A DNA stretch of 19,023 nucleotides from Planctomycetota bacterium (GTDB taxonomy: Bacteria; Planctomycetota; Planctomycetia; Pirellulales; UBA7805), in NCBI GenBank assembly GCA_014237955.1, contig JABABY010000013.1, forward strand, positions 1 to 19,023, given 5' to 3'. A program made the position numbers and the translations under genes. This document shows, in pieces, positions 7,632 to 14,929 of the stretch. Below the pieces are notes generated by a model. That model was not told the origin of the DNA. It ran no database searches and worked only from the letters and a program-made list of their open reading frames with translations. Position 1 is the stretch's first letter. Each line of letters starts with the position of its first letter.

Positions 7632-9347
7632 TTACTTCAGCCAGGCAATGTCGAAGGCATCAAGTATATATTGTTCGTTTTGCACTACATTGCCTGTGAG
7701 CAGATCGCTGCTGGGCCATTTTCCCGCAATTTGAGGTATGGCTACCGAGACGGGCTCACGACCCATGTTCGCAATGACAAGAATCGATTCTTCTCCACAG
7801 GGGCTGGTTCGTAGAAAGCCGATCGTCGCCGGATTTTTGGTGGGAACCATCTCCTGATCGCCATCGGGATGAAATGCTTTTTGCTGGCAGCGGATGTGGA
7901 GCAACCGACAATATCCCTCAAAGACAATCCGTTGTTTCGAGTCCGAACTACTGAGCAAGTCGTTCAGTTCCTCCAGGTCAAATTTCCGCCGATTGATTGA
8001 ACGATTGGCGCCAGTCCGTTTTACGCCATCGGTATCGTTGGGGGTCCCGATAAGACTATGGAAGTAGATGCCAGGGATGCCCCGAAGAGAAAGCATGAAG
8101 GCCTGCGAGGAAAGGAATTTGCGAGCATGCAACTCGGGGGCCAGCCCTTCGGGCGAGTCCAAAGCGGAAAAGTAAGTGATGTTTAATTCATACGGACTTT
8201 TATTGCCGTCCGGTGTTTCTCTCCAACTGACGAGACCCCCGCGCTGCGGAACGCTCTGGACAAGTGCATCAAACCGCTGTTGCGAAACAAGACCCTCTAA
8301 AGGACGGACGCCGATGCCATCGTGAGATGCGGTAAAATTGAAAAAGGTCATACCGCGACTGGGATATTCAAGTTGCGAAAGCCAGTCGGCAAGCGATCTT
8401 GCATCCTGTTGGAGGTAGGCGTCCAGCAACAAAGGAGCAAGGCTGAACTGATAGACGGCCCGGGCCTCATCACCCTGCCCAAAATAGCTCACATTTTCTT
8501 TGTGCGGGACATTGGTTTCCGTTAACAGGATAGTTTGTGGTGCAAGTGCATCGAGTAGGTGCCGCATCAACTTGACGACTGCATGTGTTTGAGGCAGATG
8601 CATGCAGGAGGTGCCGATCTGTTTCCAGAGAAATCCAATGGCATCGAGTCGCACAATCCGGGCACCCTTCTCTACATATAACAAAAGGATATCCAGCATC
8701 TCGATCAGCAATTCTGGCGTGGAAAAATTAAGATCTATTTGATCTGCGCTGAAGGTTGTCCAGACATGTCGCATTCCGCGAGAGGTCTCCACTGGTGTCA
8801 GGAGCGGACTGGTGCGGGGTCGGGTAACAGCCGATAGATCAACAGTCGGGTCAACTTCGATAAAAAACTTTTCGCAGGGAGACTCACCACCCAGGTAACG
8901 TTGAAACCAGGAGTGTTTTTGCGAGCAATGATTGACCACAAAATCAATCGCCAGATCGAAAGACTCTCCTAGCAGTTCGACATCCGCCCAATCGCCCAAA
9001 TGTTCATCAATCTGGCGATAATCGATCACGGAAAACCCGTCATCTGATGAGTAGGGGAAAATGGGCAGCAAATGGACCGAGTTGATAACTTCCTGGAGCG
9101 CGTGTTTGAGGAGAAATGTTCGGAGCGTCTGTAACGTGGGAGTCTCTGCATCCCGGATTTGATCGCCATAGGTGATCAAGACAACGGTCTTTTCATTCCA
9201 AAGTGTTGCTTCGTCGCTCGTTATCTGCTCTATCGGGTGCCGGTCGAGAAGACCGTCAATGCGACTGAGAACACTCGTAGCGGAATCGCCATAGAGAAAT
9301 TTCAGTTGTTTGAAAATCAGCCCGCGAAAGGGCTCGGAAACAGGCAT
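7632..9347 (-). CDS. GH13_18 sugar phosphorylase, probable glucosylglycerate phosphorylase
   Basis: The protein has 571 residues and belongs to the sucrose phosphorylase subfamily of alpha-amylase-type enzymes. Active-site residues are present: nucleophile Asp235 in VRLDAIGFLWK, acid/base Glu277 in LLTETNVPH and stabilising Asp343 in TASHDGIG. Other family hallmarks are HLLPIFPYSSDDGFSV, WTTFSADQIDLNF and GIPGIYFHSLIGTPND. The stretch LDAIGFLWKQIGTSCMHLPQTH is typical of the branch holding glucosylglycerate phosphorylase and sucrose-6(F)-phosphate phosphorylase, and not of classic sucrose phosphorylase. The expected reaction is glucosylglycerate plus phosphate giving glucose 1-phosphate and D-glycerate. 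The glycerate 2-kinase gene 21 bases downstream makes glucosylglycerate the favoured substrate by inference. The start is ATG 9347, with GGGGAG at 9358-9363; a TTG 18 bases upstream overlaps that site and is unlikely. There is no signal peptide. Confidence 0.85.
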   Translation of the reverse strand: MPVSEPFRGLIFKQLKFLYGDSATSVLSRIDGLLDRHPIEQITSDEATLWNEKTVVLITYGDQIRDAETPTLQTLRTFLLKHALQEVINSVHLLPIFPYSSDDGFSVIDYRQIDEHLGDWADVELLGESFDLAIDFVVNHCSQKHSWFQRYLGGESPCEKFFIEVDPTVDLSAVTRPRTSPLLTPVETSRGMRHVWTTFSADQIDLNFSTPELLIEMLDILLLYVEKGARIVRLDAIGFLWKQIGTSCMHLPQTHAVVKLMRHLLDALAPQTILLTETNVPHKENVSYFGQGDEARAVYQFSLAPLLLDAYLQQDARSLADWLSQLEYPSRGMTFFNFTASHDGIGVRPLEGLVSQQRFDALVQSVPQRGGLVSWRETPDGNKSPYELNITYFSALDSPEGLAPELHARKFLSSQAFMLSLRGIPGIYFHSLIGTPNDTDGVKRTGANRSINRRKFDLEELNDLLSSSDSKQRIVFEGYCRLLHIRCQQKAFHPDGDQEMVPTKNPATIGFLRTSPCGEESILVIANMGREPVSVAIPQIAGKWPSSDLLTGNVVQNEQYILDAFDIAWLK

Positions 9348-9416
9348 GATGCCTCTTCTCCCCAAAGTGGCTGCTCAAAATATTGTTTCAAGAACGCCCG
9401 TTTACCCGGCTGGAGA

Positions 9417-10433
9417 TTAGGCAAGGGTGCGCCCTAGCGGTATTGCCAATTCCTTGAGCGCATTGAGCAGTTGATCAAACTCTTGAAAGTCCAAGGTTTG
9501 TGCACCATCACTCATTGCGTTTCCGGGGTCAGGATGGACTTCAATCATCAAACCATCGGCACCAGCAGCCAGTCCTGCCAATGCCATCGCCGACACATAT
9601 TTGCGACGTCCCGTGCCGTGGCTGGGATCGATCATGATCGGCAGATGCGAGTTTTCTTTGACCGGTGGCACGACAGACAAGTCGAGAGTATTGCGAGTAT
9701 GGTCCGTAAAAGTCCGCACGCCCCGCTCGCAAAGCACCACATCCGGGTTGCCTCCCGCGAGCAAATATTCGGCGGCCATAAGCCACTCATCGAGTGTTGC
9801 TGACATTCCCCGTTTCAACAGCACCGGCCGGCCACAGACCCCGACTTTTTTGAGTAGCGAAAAATTCTGCATGTTTCTTGTACCAATCTGCATCATATCG
9901 GCAACCTGAGCGACTGCTTGTACCTGCTCAGTGTCCATGACTTCCGTGACAATGCCGATCCCGGTTTTTTCCCTTGCCCTCGCGAGGATATCGAGCCCCT
10001 CGTGCTCCATACCTTGAAAACTGTAGGGGCTGGTTCGAGGCTTGAACGCTCCCGCTCGCAATAGATGCACGCCACGGCTCATCAGATAATCGGCCACCTG
10101 CAAAATGTTCTCTTCACTTTCCACACTACACGGGCCGGCAATAATCGTAAAAGTCCCGGGACCGATATTAGCTTTCCTCGCTTTGATGATGCTGTCATCC
10201 GGATGCATTTCTCGGCTGGCTAGCTTGTAGGGCTGGGTAACTCGAATGAGTTCCCGTACACCGGGCAAAACCTCGAGGCTCCTGGGATCGACCGTCGAGG
10301 AATTTCCGGTAATGCCAATTGCAGTGCGCGTCGGCCCTGGCATTGGATGGGCAGCAAGCCCCATCTTTTGAATCGTTTCAACGACCTGCTCCACCTGCTC
10401 GGTGGTCGCCTGGTGCTGCATGACAACTAGCAT
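9417..10433 (-). CDS. aroF: 3-deoxy-7-phosphoheptulonate (DAHP) synthase, type I-beta
   Basis: This enzyme condenses phosphoenolpyruvate with erythrose 4-phosphate in the first step of the shikimate pathway. The 338-residue length matches the Thermotoga/Bacillus-like I-beta class. A short ferredoxin-like N-terminal domain (about 1-70), the likely site of aromatic amino acid feedback control, precedes the TIM barrel. Barrel motifs are AGPCSVES (99-106), RAGAFKPRTSPYSFQG (126-141), MQIGTRNMQN, LLKRGMSAT, LCERGVRTF, IMIDPSHGTGRR and GLMIEVHPDP, which include the metal-binding Cys, His, Glu and Asp positions. The start at ATG 10433 has GGGAG about 7 bases upstream. It lies 28 bases after scpB and 69 bases before the phosphorylase gene, all on one strand. 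Confidence 0.96.
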   Translation of the reverse strand: MLVVMQHQATTEQVEQVVETIQKMGLAAHPMPGPTRTAIGITGNSSTVDPRSLEVLPGVRELIRVTQPYKLASREMHPDDSIIKARKANIGPGTFTIIAGPCSVESEENILQVADYLMSRGVHLLRAGAFKPRTSPYSFQGMEHEGLDILARAREKTGIGIVTEVMDTEQVQAVAQVADMMQIGTRNMQNFSLLKKVGVCGRPVLLKRGMSATLDEWLMAAEYLLAGGNPDVVLCERGVRTFTDHTRNTLDLSVVPPVKENSHLPIMIDPSHGTGRRKYVSAMALAGLAAGADGLMIEVHPDPGNAMSDGAQTLDFQEFDQLLNALKELAIPLGRTLA

Positions 10434-10461
10434 CTTCGTCTCCCGCTAAAATGGACGGAAC

Positions 10462-11661
10462 CTAGTCGTCCGCGATATCTTTTTGCTCGTCTTCGTATTC
10501 ATCCGAATCATCATCTAATGCATCGTCCCATTCCTCATCTTCATCCTCCCATTGCTCGTCCTCTTCATCCCCATCAGTCGATTCGTCTTCTACCTCTTCC
10601 CATTCCTCATCGCTGAATCCGTCATCTTCCTCGTCTTCACCTGCCATGTCGTCATCCTCAAGATCATCAATGTCATCATCTTGATCTGGAGGTTCTTCCG
10701 CTAACATTTCCTGGGGTGATTTTAGGACCGTTGGATCTTTGGCTTCTTCTGTGGGGTCTTTGGCTCTCACGCTGGACTCCTCTATCTCCTCCTCATCGCA
10801 TCCATCTTTTTCAGTGCTGCTTGCTGAATCATCTCCGTGCACACCACCTGCTCGAAGCATAGACGCCCTGGGTAGTTCGTCAAGACTCCGGAGTCCAAAG
10901 ACCTCCAAAAAAGTACGGGTAGTCCCATACAGAAATGGTCGCCCAAGTTCATCGGCCCGTCCGGCAATGCGCACCATGTTGCGTTCCATAAGTTGCCTAA
11001 GAATCTCGCCACATTGTACGCCACGGATTTTCTCAATTTCAGCGCGCATGACCGGCTGTCGGTATGCCACGACAGCCAGTGTTTCCATTGCCGGACCGGA
11101 CATACGTATTTCGGCTGGCGCAGTTGCCATCCGTCGTAACCAGGGAGCAATCTGGCTGCGCGTACGAAGCTGGTAACCACCCGCTACCTCCTCCGCTCGG
11201 AATGCCCGTCCGAACGCGTCGTAGGAATGATTGAGGGTCTTGATTAAGGTCCGAGCCTCAGTGCCATCGATAAGCCTGGCTAACTTTGCCAGTTTTCGAC
11301 TTGGTAAAGGTTGGCGTGCCAAAAAAAGAATCGCTTCAAGACGGATTAAGCGGGGGTCCCGATTATCGGCCACCTCAGCATCCGAATGGCATTGCCCGAT
11401 TTGTGGGTGGCGACTACCGAACGGGGCACCATTTGTATGACGAACAAGTGTCCCGTCATAGCGGAGAGCAACACTCTGTAATTGCAGCCCCAGACTGCCA
11501 ACAGGATTTTGAAGCACGGGTAAACTCGCAGGAAAAAATTGCCCTAAATTCGTTTTGCTGCTGCTGACTTCCAGAACAACGCTTCTCTCATGCTGTGACC
11601 AACTACCTAATGTAATGGTCGCAGTGGGACCACGTCTATGCGAAAACGCACTTTGGGGCAT
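10462..11661 (-). CDS. scpB: Segregation and condensation protein B with acidic C-terminal tail
   Basis: ScpB is a winged-helix partner of the SMC-ScpA complex in chromosome condensation and segregation. The core lies at about residues 100-270. It begins DPRLIRLEAILFLA and contains SGPAMETLAVVAYRQPVMRAE, EIEKIRGVQCGEILRQLMER and GRPFLYGTTRTFLEVFGL, the strongest ScpB signature. With 399 residues it is about twice the usual length of 180-200. The excess is an N-terminal extension of about 100 residues and a tail of about 130 residues that is overwhelmingly Asp and Glu from about residue 325 to the end. The tail should be disordered. No other in-frame ATG exists before the core, so the annotated start is the only ATG choice, although a GTG or TTG closer to the core cannot be excluded. 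No good ribosome-binding site precedes it. ScpA is not in the window. Confidence 0.92.
   Translation of the reverse strand: MPQSAFSHRRGPTATITLGSWSQHERSVVLEVSSSKTNLGQFFPASLPVLQNPVGSLGLQLQSVALRYDGTLVRHTNGAPFGSRHPQIGQCHSDAEVADNRDPRLIRLEAILFLARQPLPSRKLAKLARLIDGTEARTLIKTLNHSYDAFGRAFRAEEVAGGYQLRTRSQIAPWLRRMATAPAEIRMSGPAMETLAVVAYRQPVMRAEIEKIRGVQCGEILRQLMERNMVRIAGRADELGRPFLYGTTRTFLEVFGLRSLDELPRASMLRAGGVHGDDSASSTEKDGCDEEEIEESSVRAKDPTEEAKDPTVLKSPQEMLAEEPPDQDDDIDDLEDDDMAGEDEEDDGFSDEEWEEVEDESTDGDEEDEQWEDEDEEWDDALDDDSDEYEDEQKDIADD
10465..10690. repeat. Low-complexity GAA/GAT-rich coding tract (acidic tail of ScpB)
   Basis: On the minus strand this tract is made almost wholly of GAA, GAG, GAT and GAC codons, with some Trp and Ser codons mixed in, giving short imperfect repeats such as EDEEWDD and DEEDEQWED. 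It is prone to length change by slippage. Confidence 0.7.
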
Positions 11662-11741
11662 CCGCGGATCTACAGAGAACCACTAGCTATCGAATCGACG
11701 GCCCTAAAGAAAAATATCGGGGGAAGGGCTGCATAGAGAAA

Positions 11742-11831
11742 TTACTTCTTGCGATGCCTGATTTTGGCCCGCATGCGACGTTTTTTACGGCCTATTTTTC
11801 GGCGACCCTTACCGGACTTCTTGGTACCCAA
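11742..11831 (-). CDS. 29-residue basic micro-protein, mS38/bS22-like (AURKAIP1/COX24 domain)
   Basis: This tiny gene reads M-G-T-K-K-S-G-K followed by GRRKIGRKKRRMRAKIRHRKK in outline; 17 of 29 residues are Lys or Arg. The composition, length and ending match the short basic proteins with the AURKAIP1/COX24 C-terminal domain, whose known relatives are mitoribosomal mS38 and mycobacterial bS22. These bind rRNA in the small subunit. A ribosomal role here is an inference. The start codon is TTG at 11831, backed by GGGAG at 11838-11842 with an ideal 6-base spacing; the frame is closed by a stop eight codons upstream of the TTG. A -10-like TACAAT lies at 11855-11860. It sits 80 bases upstream of scpB on the same strand. 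Automated gene callers would often miss it because of its length and start codon. Confidence 0.72.
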   Translation of the reverse strand: MGTKKSGKGRRKIGRKKRRMRAKIRHRKK

Positions 11832-11837
11832 ACGACA

Positions 11838-11842
11838 CTCCC
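11838..11842 (-). promoter_or_regulatory. Ribosome-binding site of the micro-protein gene
   Basis: GGGAG on the minus strand lies 6 bases before TTG 11831 and decides that start. Confidence 0.6.
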
Positions 11843-11854
11843 ACACAGATTCTC

Positions 11855-11860
11855 ATTGTA
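11855..11860 (-). promoter_or_regulatory. Possible -10 box for the micro-protein gene
   Basis: TACAAT on the minus strand matches the -10 consensus at five of six bases and would give a short leader before the ribosome-binding site at 11838-11842. No good -35 box is visible, so this is tentative. Confidence 0.3.
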
Positions 11861-12030
11861 CGCGAACTTACTAAAACAGCCCCCATTCTAAAGGGTACGT
11901 ATATCTGCAGCAAGACGCCTAGCCGGGAATAGACCCTTTGAGACATTCAGGCACCTGCGACTGCTTTACCCCTGCCGGTGTTAGCCTCTCCGATGGACAC
12001 AAAACTACCGCTAGCATCCGGTGGCCACTC

Positions 12031-12939
12031 TCAACGATTTTGCCAGTCAATTCCCGAAGCGGTCGCCAAAGCGACTTGCAGGGCTTGCGTGCCGCTGCGG
12101 GAGTGCCCTTGTGCGGCAAGAGCAATATACAACTCATGGGCCAATGCCAACCCGGGCAGCGAAAGGTTCATGCGCCGCGATTCTTCCAGGGCAATGCCCA
12201 TATCTTTGATGAAGTGCTCCACAAAAAAACCGGGGTCAAAATTGTTGGCCAGGATTCGAGGCCCCAGATTTGAAAGCGACCAACTGCCTGCCGCTCCCTG
12301 AGCAACCGATTGAAGAACCTGTTGCATATTCAATCCGGCACGATAACCGTAGAGGAGCGCTTCACAGAGGCCGACCATGCCACTGGCGATCAGCGTCTGA
12401 TTGACCATTTTTGTGTGCTGGCCCATGCCCGCTTTGCCCTGATGCACAATGGTATTGCCCAATGCCTGCCAACAGGGATCAAGTGCCTCATAGCTTTCCT
12501 TCGGGCCACCAATCATGATCGACAATGTGGCATCACGAGCACCGACATCTCCTCCTGAAACAGGCGCATCGATAACGGTTATATCTTTGACTGCTGCCTG
12601 CTGGGCGATCTCTTTTGCCAGTAAGGGCTGGCTGGTTGTCATATCAACTAAGATTGTGCCAGGGCGACTTGATGCAAGAAGACCATTGTCGTCTAAATAG
12701 ACCTGCCTTACATCATGCGGGTAACCGAGCATCGTAAAGACAATATCTGCGGACTCCGCGACCTCGGCCACGGTATCCCGCCACCTGGCCCCGCGATCGA
12801 GTAACGCATCTGCTTTTGACTTTGTGCGGCTGTGGAGACTTACCTTAAAACCGGCATCCAAAAGATGGCCGCACATGCTCTGGCCCATTACCCCAACACC
12901 AATCCAGCCGAGATGCGTATTTGCAGCTGTAATTTCCAT
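12031..12939 (-). CDS. NAD(P)-dependent beta-hydroxyacid dehydrogenase (GarR/MmsB/GLYR1 family)
   Basis: This 302-residue enzyme belongs to the family of 3-hydroxyisobutyrate dehydrogenase, tartronate semialdehyde reductase and succinic semialdehyde reductase. The cofactor motif GWIGVGVMGQSM is at residues 11-22, the substrate loop VIDAPVSGGDVGARDATLSI at 122-140, and the catalytic Lys177 in GMGQHTKMVNQ. The helical C-terminal domain carries FVEHFIKDMGIALEES. Residue identity does not settle the substrate. Tartronate semialdehyde would connect it to the glycerate metabolism encoded at 6261-9347, but that is an inference from the neighbourhood. The ATG at 12939 starts on the base directly after the stop codon of the upstream membrane protein gene, so translation is probably coupled. 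A ribosome-binding site would lie inside the upstream coding region. Confidence 0.88.
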   Translation of the reverse strand: MEITAANTHLGWIGVGVMGQSMCGHLLDAGFKVSLHSRTKSKADALLDRGARWRDTVAEVAESADIVFTMLGYPHDVRQVYLDDNGLLASSRPGTILVDMTTSQPLLAKEIAQQAAVKDITVIDAPVSGGDVGARDATLSIMIGGPKESYEALDPCWQALGNTIVHQGKAGMGQHTKMVNQTLIASGMVGLCEALLYGYRAGLNMQQVLQSVAQGAAGSWSLSNLGPRILANNFDPGFFVEHFIKDMGIALEESRRMNLSLPGLALAHELYIALAAQGHSRSGTQALQVALATASGIDWQNR

Positions 12940-13665
12940 CTACCACCGATCAACAGGTCTGGCAAAGACTTCACTGAGAATAACCGCTTTGCGAATCCCA
13001 TCTGGTTGGCTGAGCAAGGCTCGAATTTCCTCGGCGGTAGTCGGGATCTCCACATCGAACTGCTCATCCCCGGATATCTCCTCCATACCTGAAAACCGTT
13101 GTTCTGAAAGATTTGTCTTCTTAGTGTCTTGGGGAGTTTGTGAAAGATTGTCGGCCTGCTGGTCAAAGGTCACGTACGGGTCCGGTTCCACCTGCTGCTG
13201 CTCCACTTGAAAAACAGTGTCTCGGGAACGGTCTGGCAAGGTTGTGGCCGCAGTGGCTAACTGGTTTTCTTTTTGTTCTTTCGGGGTCCCTTTTGAACGC
13301 AGTGATTTCACCGAATCACGATCCACCTTTGCCAGATCAATGACCTCTGCCTCTACGACCTGTCGAGGGCCTTCTTCAGACTCCATCGTCTGTCCCTGCC
13401 GCTGTGCCCTGCGGAGGAAGTCCTGGATTTCATCGACAAGTTCCTTGTCGTGAGGCGATTCTGAAGCTTCGTCTGGCGTGGGATGTGGAGATTTGTTTGG
13501 TTCCTTATTTTTTGCACTCCGCGATGCCGCCATCACCTGGCTAACGACCCAAATGATGACAAAGATGATGGGCACGATTGCACCAAGAAAATCCTCGACA
13601 TCGAAAGCGGCCACCAAAGTTGGGGTGGTCGCGTACAGTCCGTATCCGGTAAGAGAGAAAACCAT
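12940..13665 (-). CDS. Single-pass membrane protein, unknown function
   Basis: I do not recognise a named family for this 241-residue protein. Residues about 24-46 (DFLGAIVPIIFVIIWVVSQV) form one membrane helix. The rest is a charged, Gln/Glu/Lys/Asp-rich and probably disordered cytoplasmic region, ending in a compact conserved-looking motif with AEEIRALLSQPDGIRKAVIL and SEVFARPV. I recall similar short C-terminal motifs in other planctomycete membrane proteins, but cannot check this here. The frame is open upstream to 13887, but that extension crosses a strong promoter for the divergent gene, has no membrane-protein character, and would precede the sequence MVFSLTGYGLYATT with unlikely residues. 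I therefore chose the ATG at 13665, although no ribosome-binding site precedes it. Its TAG stop directly abuts the dehydrogenase start. Confidence 0.68.
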   Translation of the reverse strand: MVFSLTGYGLYATTPTLVAAFDVEDFLGAIVPIIFVIIWVVSQVMAASRSAKNKEPNKSPHPTPDEASESPHDKELVDEIQDFLRRAQRQGQTMESEEGPRQVVEAEVIDLAKVDRDSVKSLRSKGTPKEQKENQLATAATTLPDRSRDTVFQVEQQQVEPDPYVTFDQQADNLSQTPQDTKKTNLSEQRFSGMEEISGDEQFDVEIPTTAEEIRALLSQPDGIRKAVILSEVFARPVDRW

Positions 13666-13784
13666 GTACGATAGTCTAAAAGAACTCGGGCATCTGGAAA
13701 AGCAGTTCCGTCGCAGATAGGCAATTCTGAGATAAAAAATCGCATGCCAAATCGACCGGGTCCGAGTGATACCGAAGAATTGCG

Positions 13785-13793
13785 TGCTATAAT
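13785..13793 (+). promoter_or_regulatory. Extended -10 promoter for the secreted-protein gene
   Basis: TGCTATAAT is a perfect extended -10 element (TG at 13785, TATAAT at 13788-13793). A partial -35 match, GTGATA at 13766-13771, lies 16 bases upstream. Transcription would begin near 13800, about 65 bases before the start codon at 13866. Confidence 0.5.
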
Positions 13794-13852
13794 CGGGTCG
13801 AACCCTCTGCCAATATCCGGTTAAGATGGAATGGGCGTACTCGTTTGTGTAC

Positions 13853-13857
13853 AGAGG
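13853..13857 (+). promoter_or_regulatory. Ribosome-binding site fixing the start at 13866
   Basis: AGAGG lies 8 bases before ATG 13866. The alternative in-frame TTG at 13845 lies upstream of this site, so the ATG is preferred. Confidence 0.6.
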
Positions 13858-13865
13858 TTTACGCA

Positions 13866-14915
13866 ATGTTGCTTCCGGTGCCACCACGCGGTCGCTGCCT
13901 GAAAATTATCCTGGCCGCAATGTTTCTGTGGATCGTTTGTCCACAGACAGGTTTTTCTGAAGTGCCGGTTGCCATCGAAGTGATCACGAAAGGGGATCAT
14001 TCTCTGTTGGCACCACAGCAGTGGAGTCGCATTCTCGGGGAGTCCGGGTTTGGCCGTACAACGATTCGCAGTGGACGGCCGAGTGACGCATTTGGAATCA
14101 AAAATATAGGTAGCAAACAACATCCCTCCTATCTTGTCACCGCCCTTCTCTCTGGCGACACCTTGATTTTGCCACCACAGGCTCGATTCACGCGACAGGA
14201 GATCAAGCCACTTGCCAATTGGTTGGCGGAATTAAGGGACAACGGTTTCGATAACGTAACCCAGACGGAACTCATGTTCGGGATGAGCGCCGAACAACTC
14301 GAGACCATTGAACAAGGGGCGGCAGCTGTTGTCACGATTTCGACTCTCGACAAAAGTCGCTCGGAAATTGCAGCAAACCTTGCAGAAAATTTTCGGCATC
14401 CTGTCGTCTTCACAGAACAGGCAAAGCAACGCTTGGCCCAGAAGTCTGTTATGCAGGATGAACTGAAGGGTCTTTCGACCGGCACCGCTATGGCCACACT
14501 GTTGCATCCGGTCGGGTTGGTATTGGTCCCCCAAAGCAAGCGAGGACGGATCAGGTGGACGATTGCCGAAAGTCGCCGCCAGAAAGAAGTCTGGCCCATT
14601 GGTTGGAAAAGCCAGAAGTCGCCCGAGAAAACGCTTCCCGCCCTGTATCAATCCGTGCAGACCCAGGTGGTCTCCTTGCCGCTCCAGACTGCCCTCGATC
14701 AAGTGGCACAGAAGATCGAAGTACCCCTCCTCTTTGACCGCAGCAGCATTTCTTCCGCTCAGGTTGATTTAAAGGCAATGGTAAAAATGCAGGCCCAGCG
14801 TGCCAGCTATAAAACGATTCTCACACAACTGCTCAGTCAGGTCGGTTTGAATGACGAAGTCCGCGTCGATGAGAATGGCAATCCGTTCTTTTGGATTTCA
14901 TCAAGTCGCCGGTAG
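13866..14915 (+). CDS. Secreted protein with STN-like C-terminal domain, unknown function
   Basis: The protein has 349 residues. The N-terminus is a signal peptide: basic residues up to about Lys13, the hydrophobic core IILAAMFLWIV, and a likely cleavage near TGFSE, so it should be exported. The middle region (about 30-265) has no recognised domain. The last 80 residues, from VVSLPLQTALDQVAQKIEVP through YKTILTQLLSQVGLNDEV to NPFFWIS, follow the pattern of secretin and TonB short N-terminal (STN) domains: a strand, an AL..(L/V) helix, a strand, then a second helix ending in LL..VGL and a final strand. This is pattern recognition, not a confirmed hit. No secretin barrel is attached. The gene has its own promoter and ends 14 bases from the stop of the convergent uvrA. 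Confidence 0.72.
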   Translation: MLLPVPPRGRCLKIILAAMFLWIVCPQTGFSEVPVAIEVITKGDHSLLAPQQWSRILGESGFGRTTIRSGRPSDAFGIKNIGSKQHPSYLVTALLSGDTLILPPQARFTRQEIKPLANWLAELRDNGFDNVTQTELMFGMSAEQLETIEQGAAAVVTISTLDKSRSEIAANLAENFRHPVVFTEQAKQRLAQKSVMQDELKGLSTGTAMATLLHPVGLVLVPQSKRGRIRWTIAESRRQKEVWPIGWKSQKSPEKTLPALYQSVQTQVVSLPLQTALDQVAQKIEVPLLFDRSSISSAQVDLKAMVKMQAQRASYKTILTQLLSQVGLNDEVRVDENGNPFFWISSSRR

Positions 14916-14929
14916 CTGCTAGCTTGTCG

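Noticed and set aside
11890..11939. AAAGGGT and ACCCTTT arms in the gap upstream of the micro-protein gene
   Set aside because: The arms are seven bases long with a loop of about 36 bases, too weak to call a terminator or structured RNA.
12000..12025. Weak hairpin with ACCG/CGGT arms followed by TTTT on the minus strand, downstream of the hydroxyacid dehydrogenase
   Set aside because: The stem has only four pairs with an eight-base loop and the T tract is short, so it is not a convincing terminator.
13666..13887. Upstream extension of the single-pass membrane protein frame
   Set aside because: It overlaps the extended -10 promoter at 13785-13793 and the start of the divergent secreted-protein gene, and its residues do not fit the membrane topology that begins at Met 13665.
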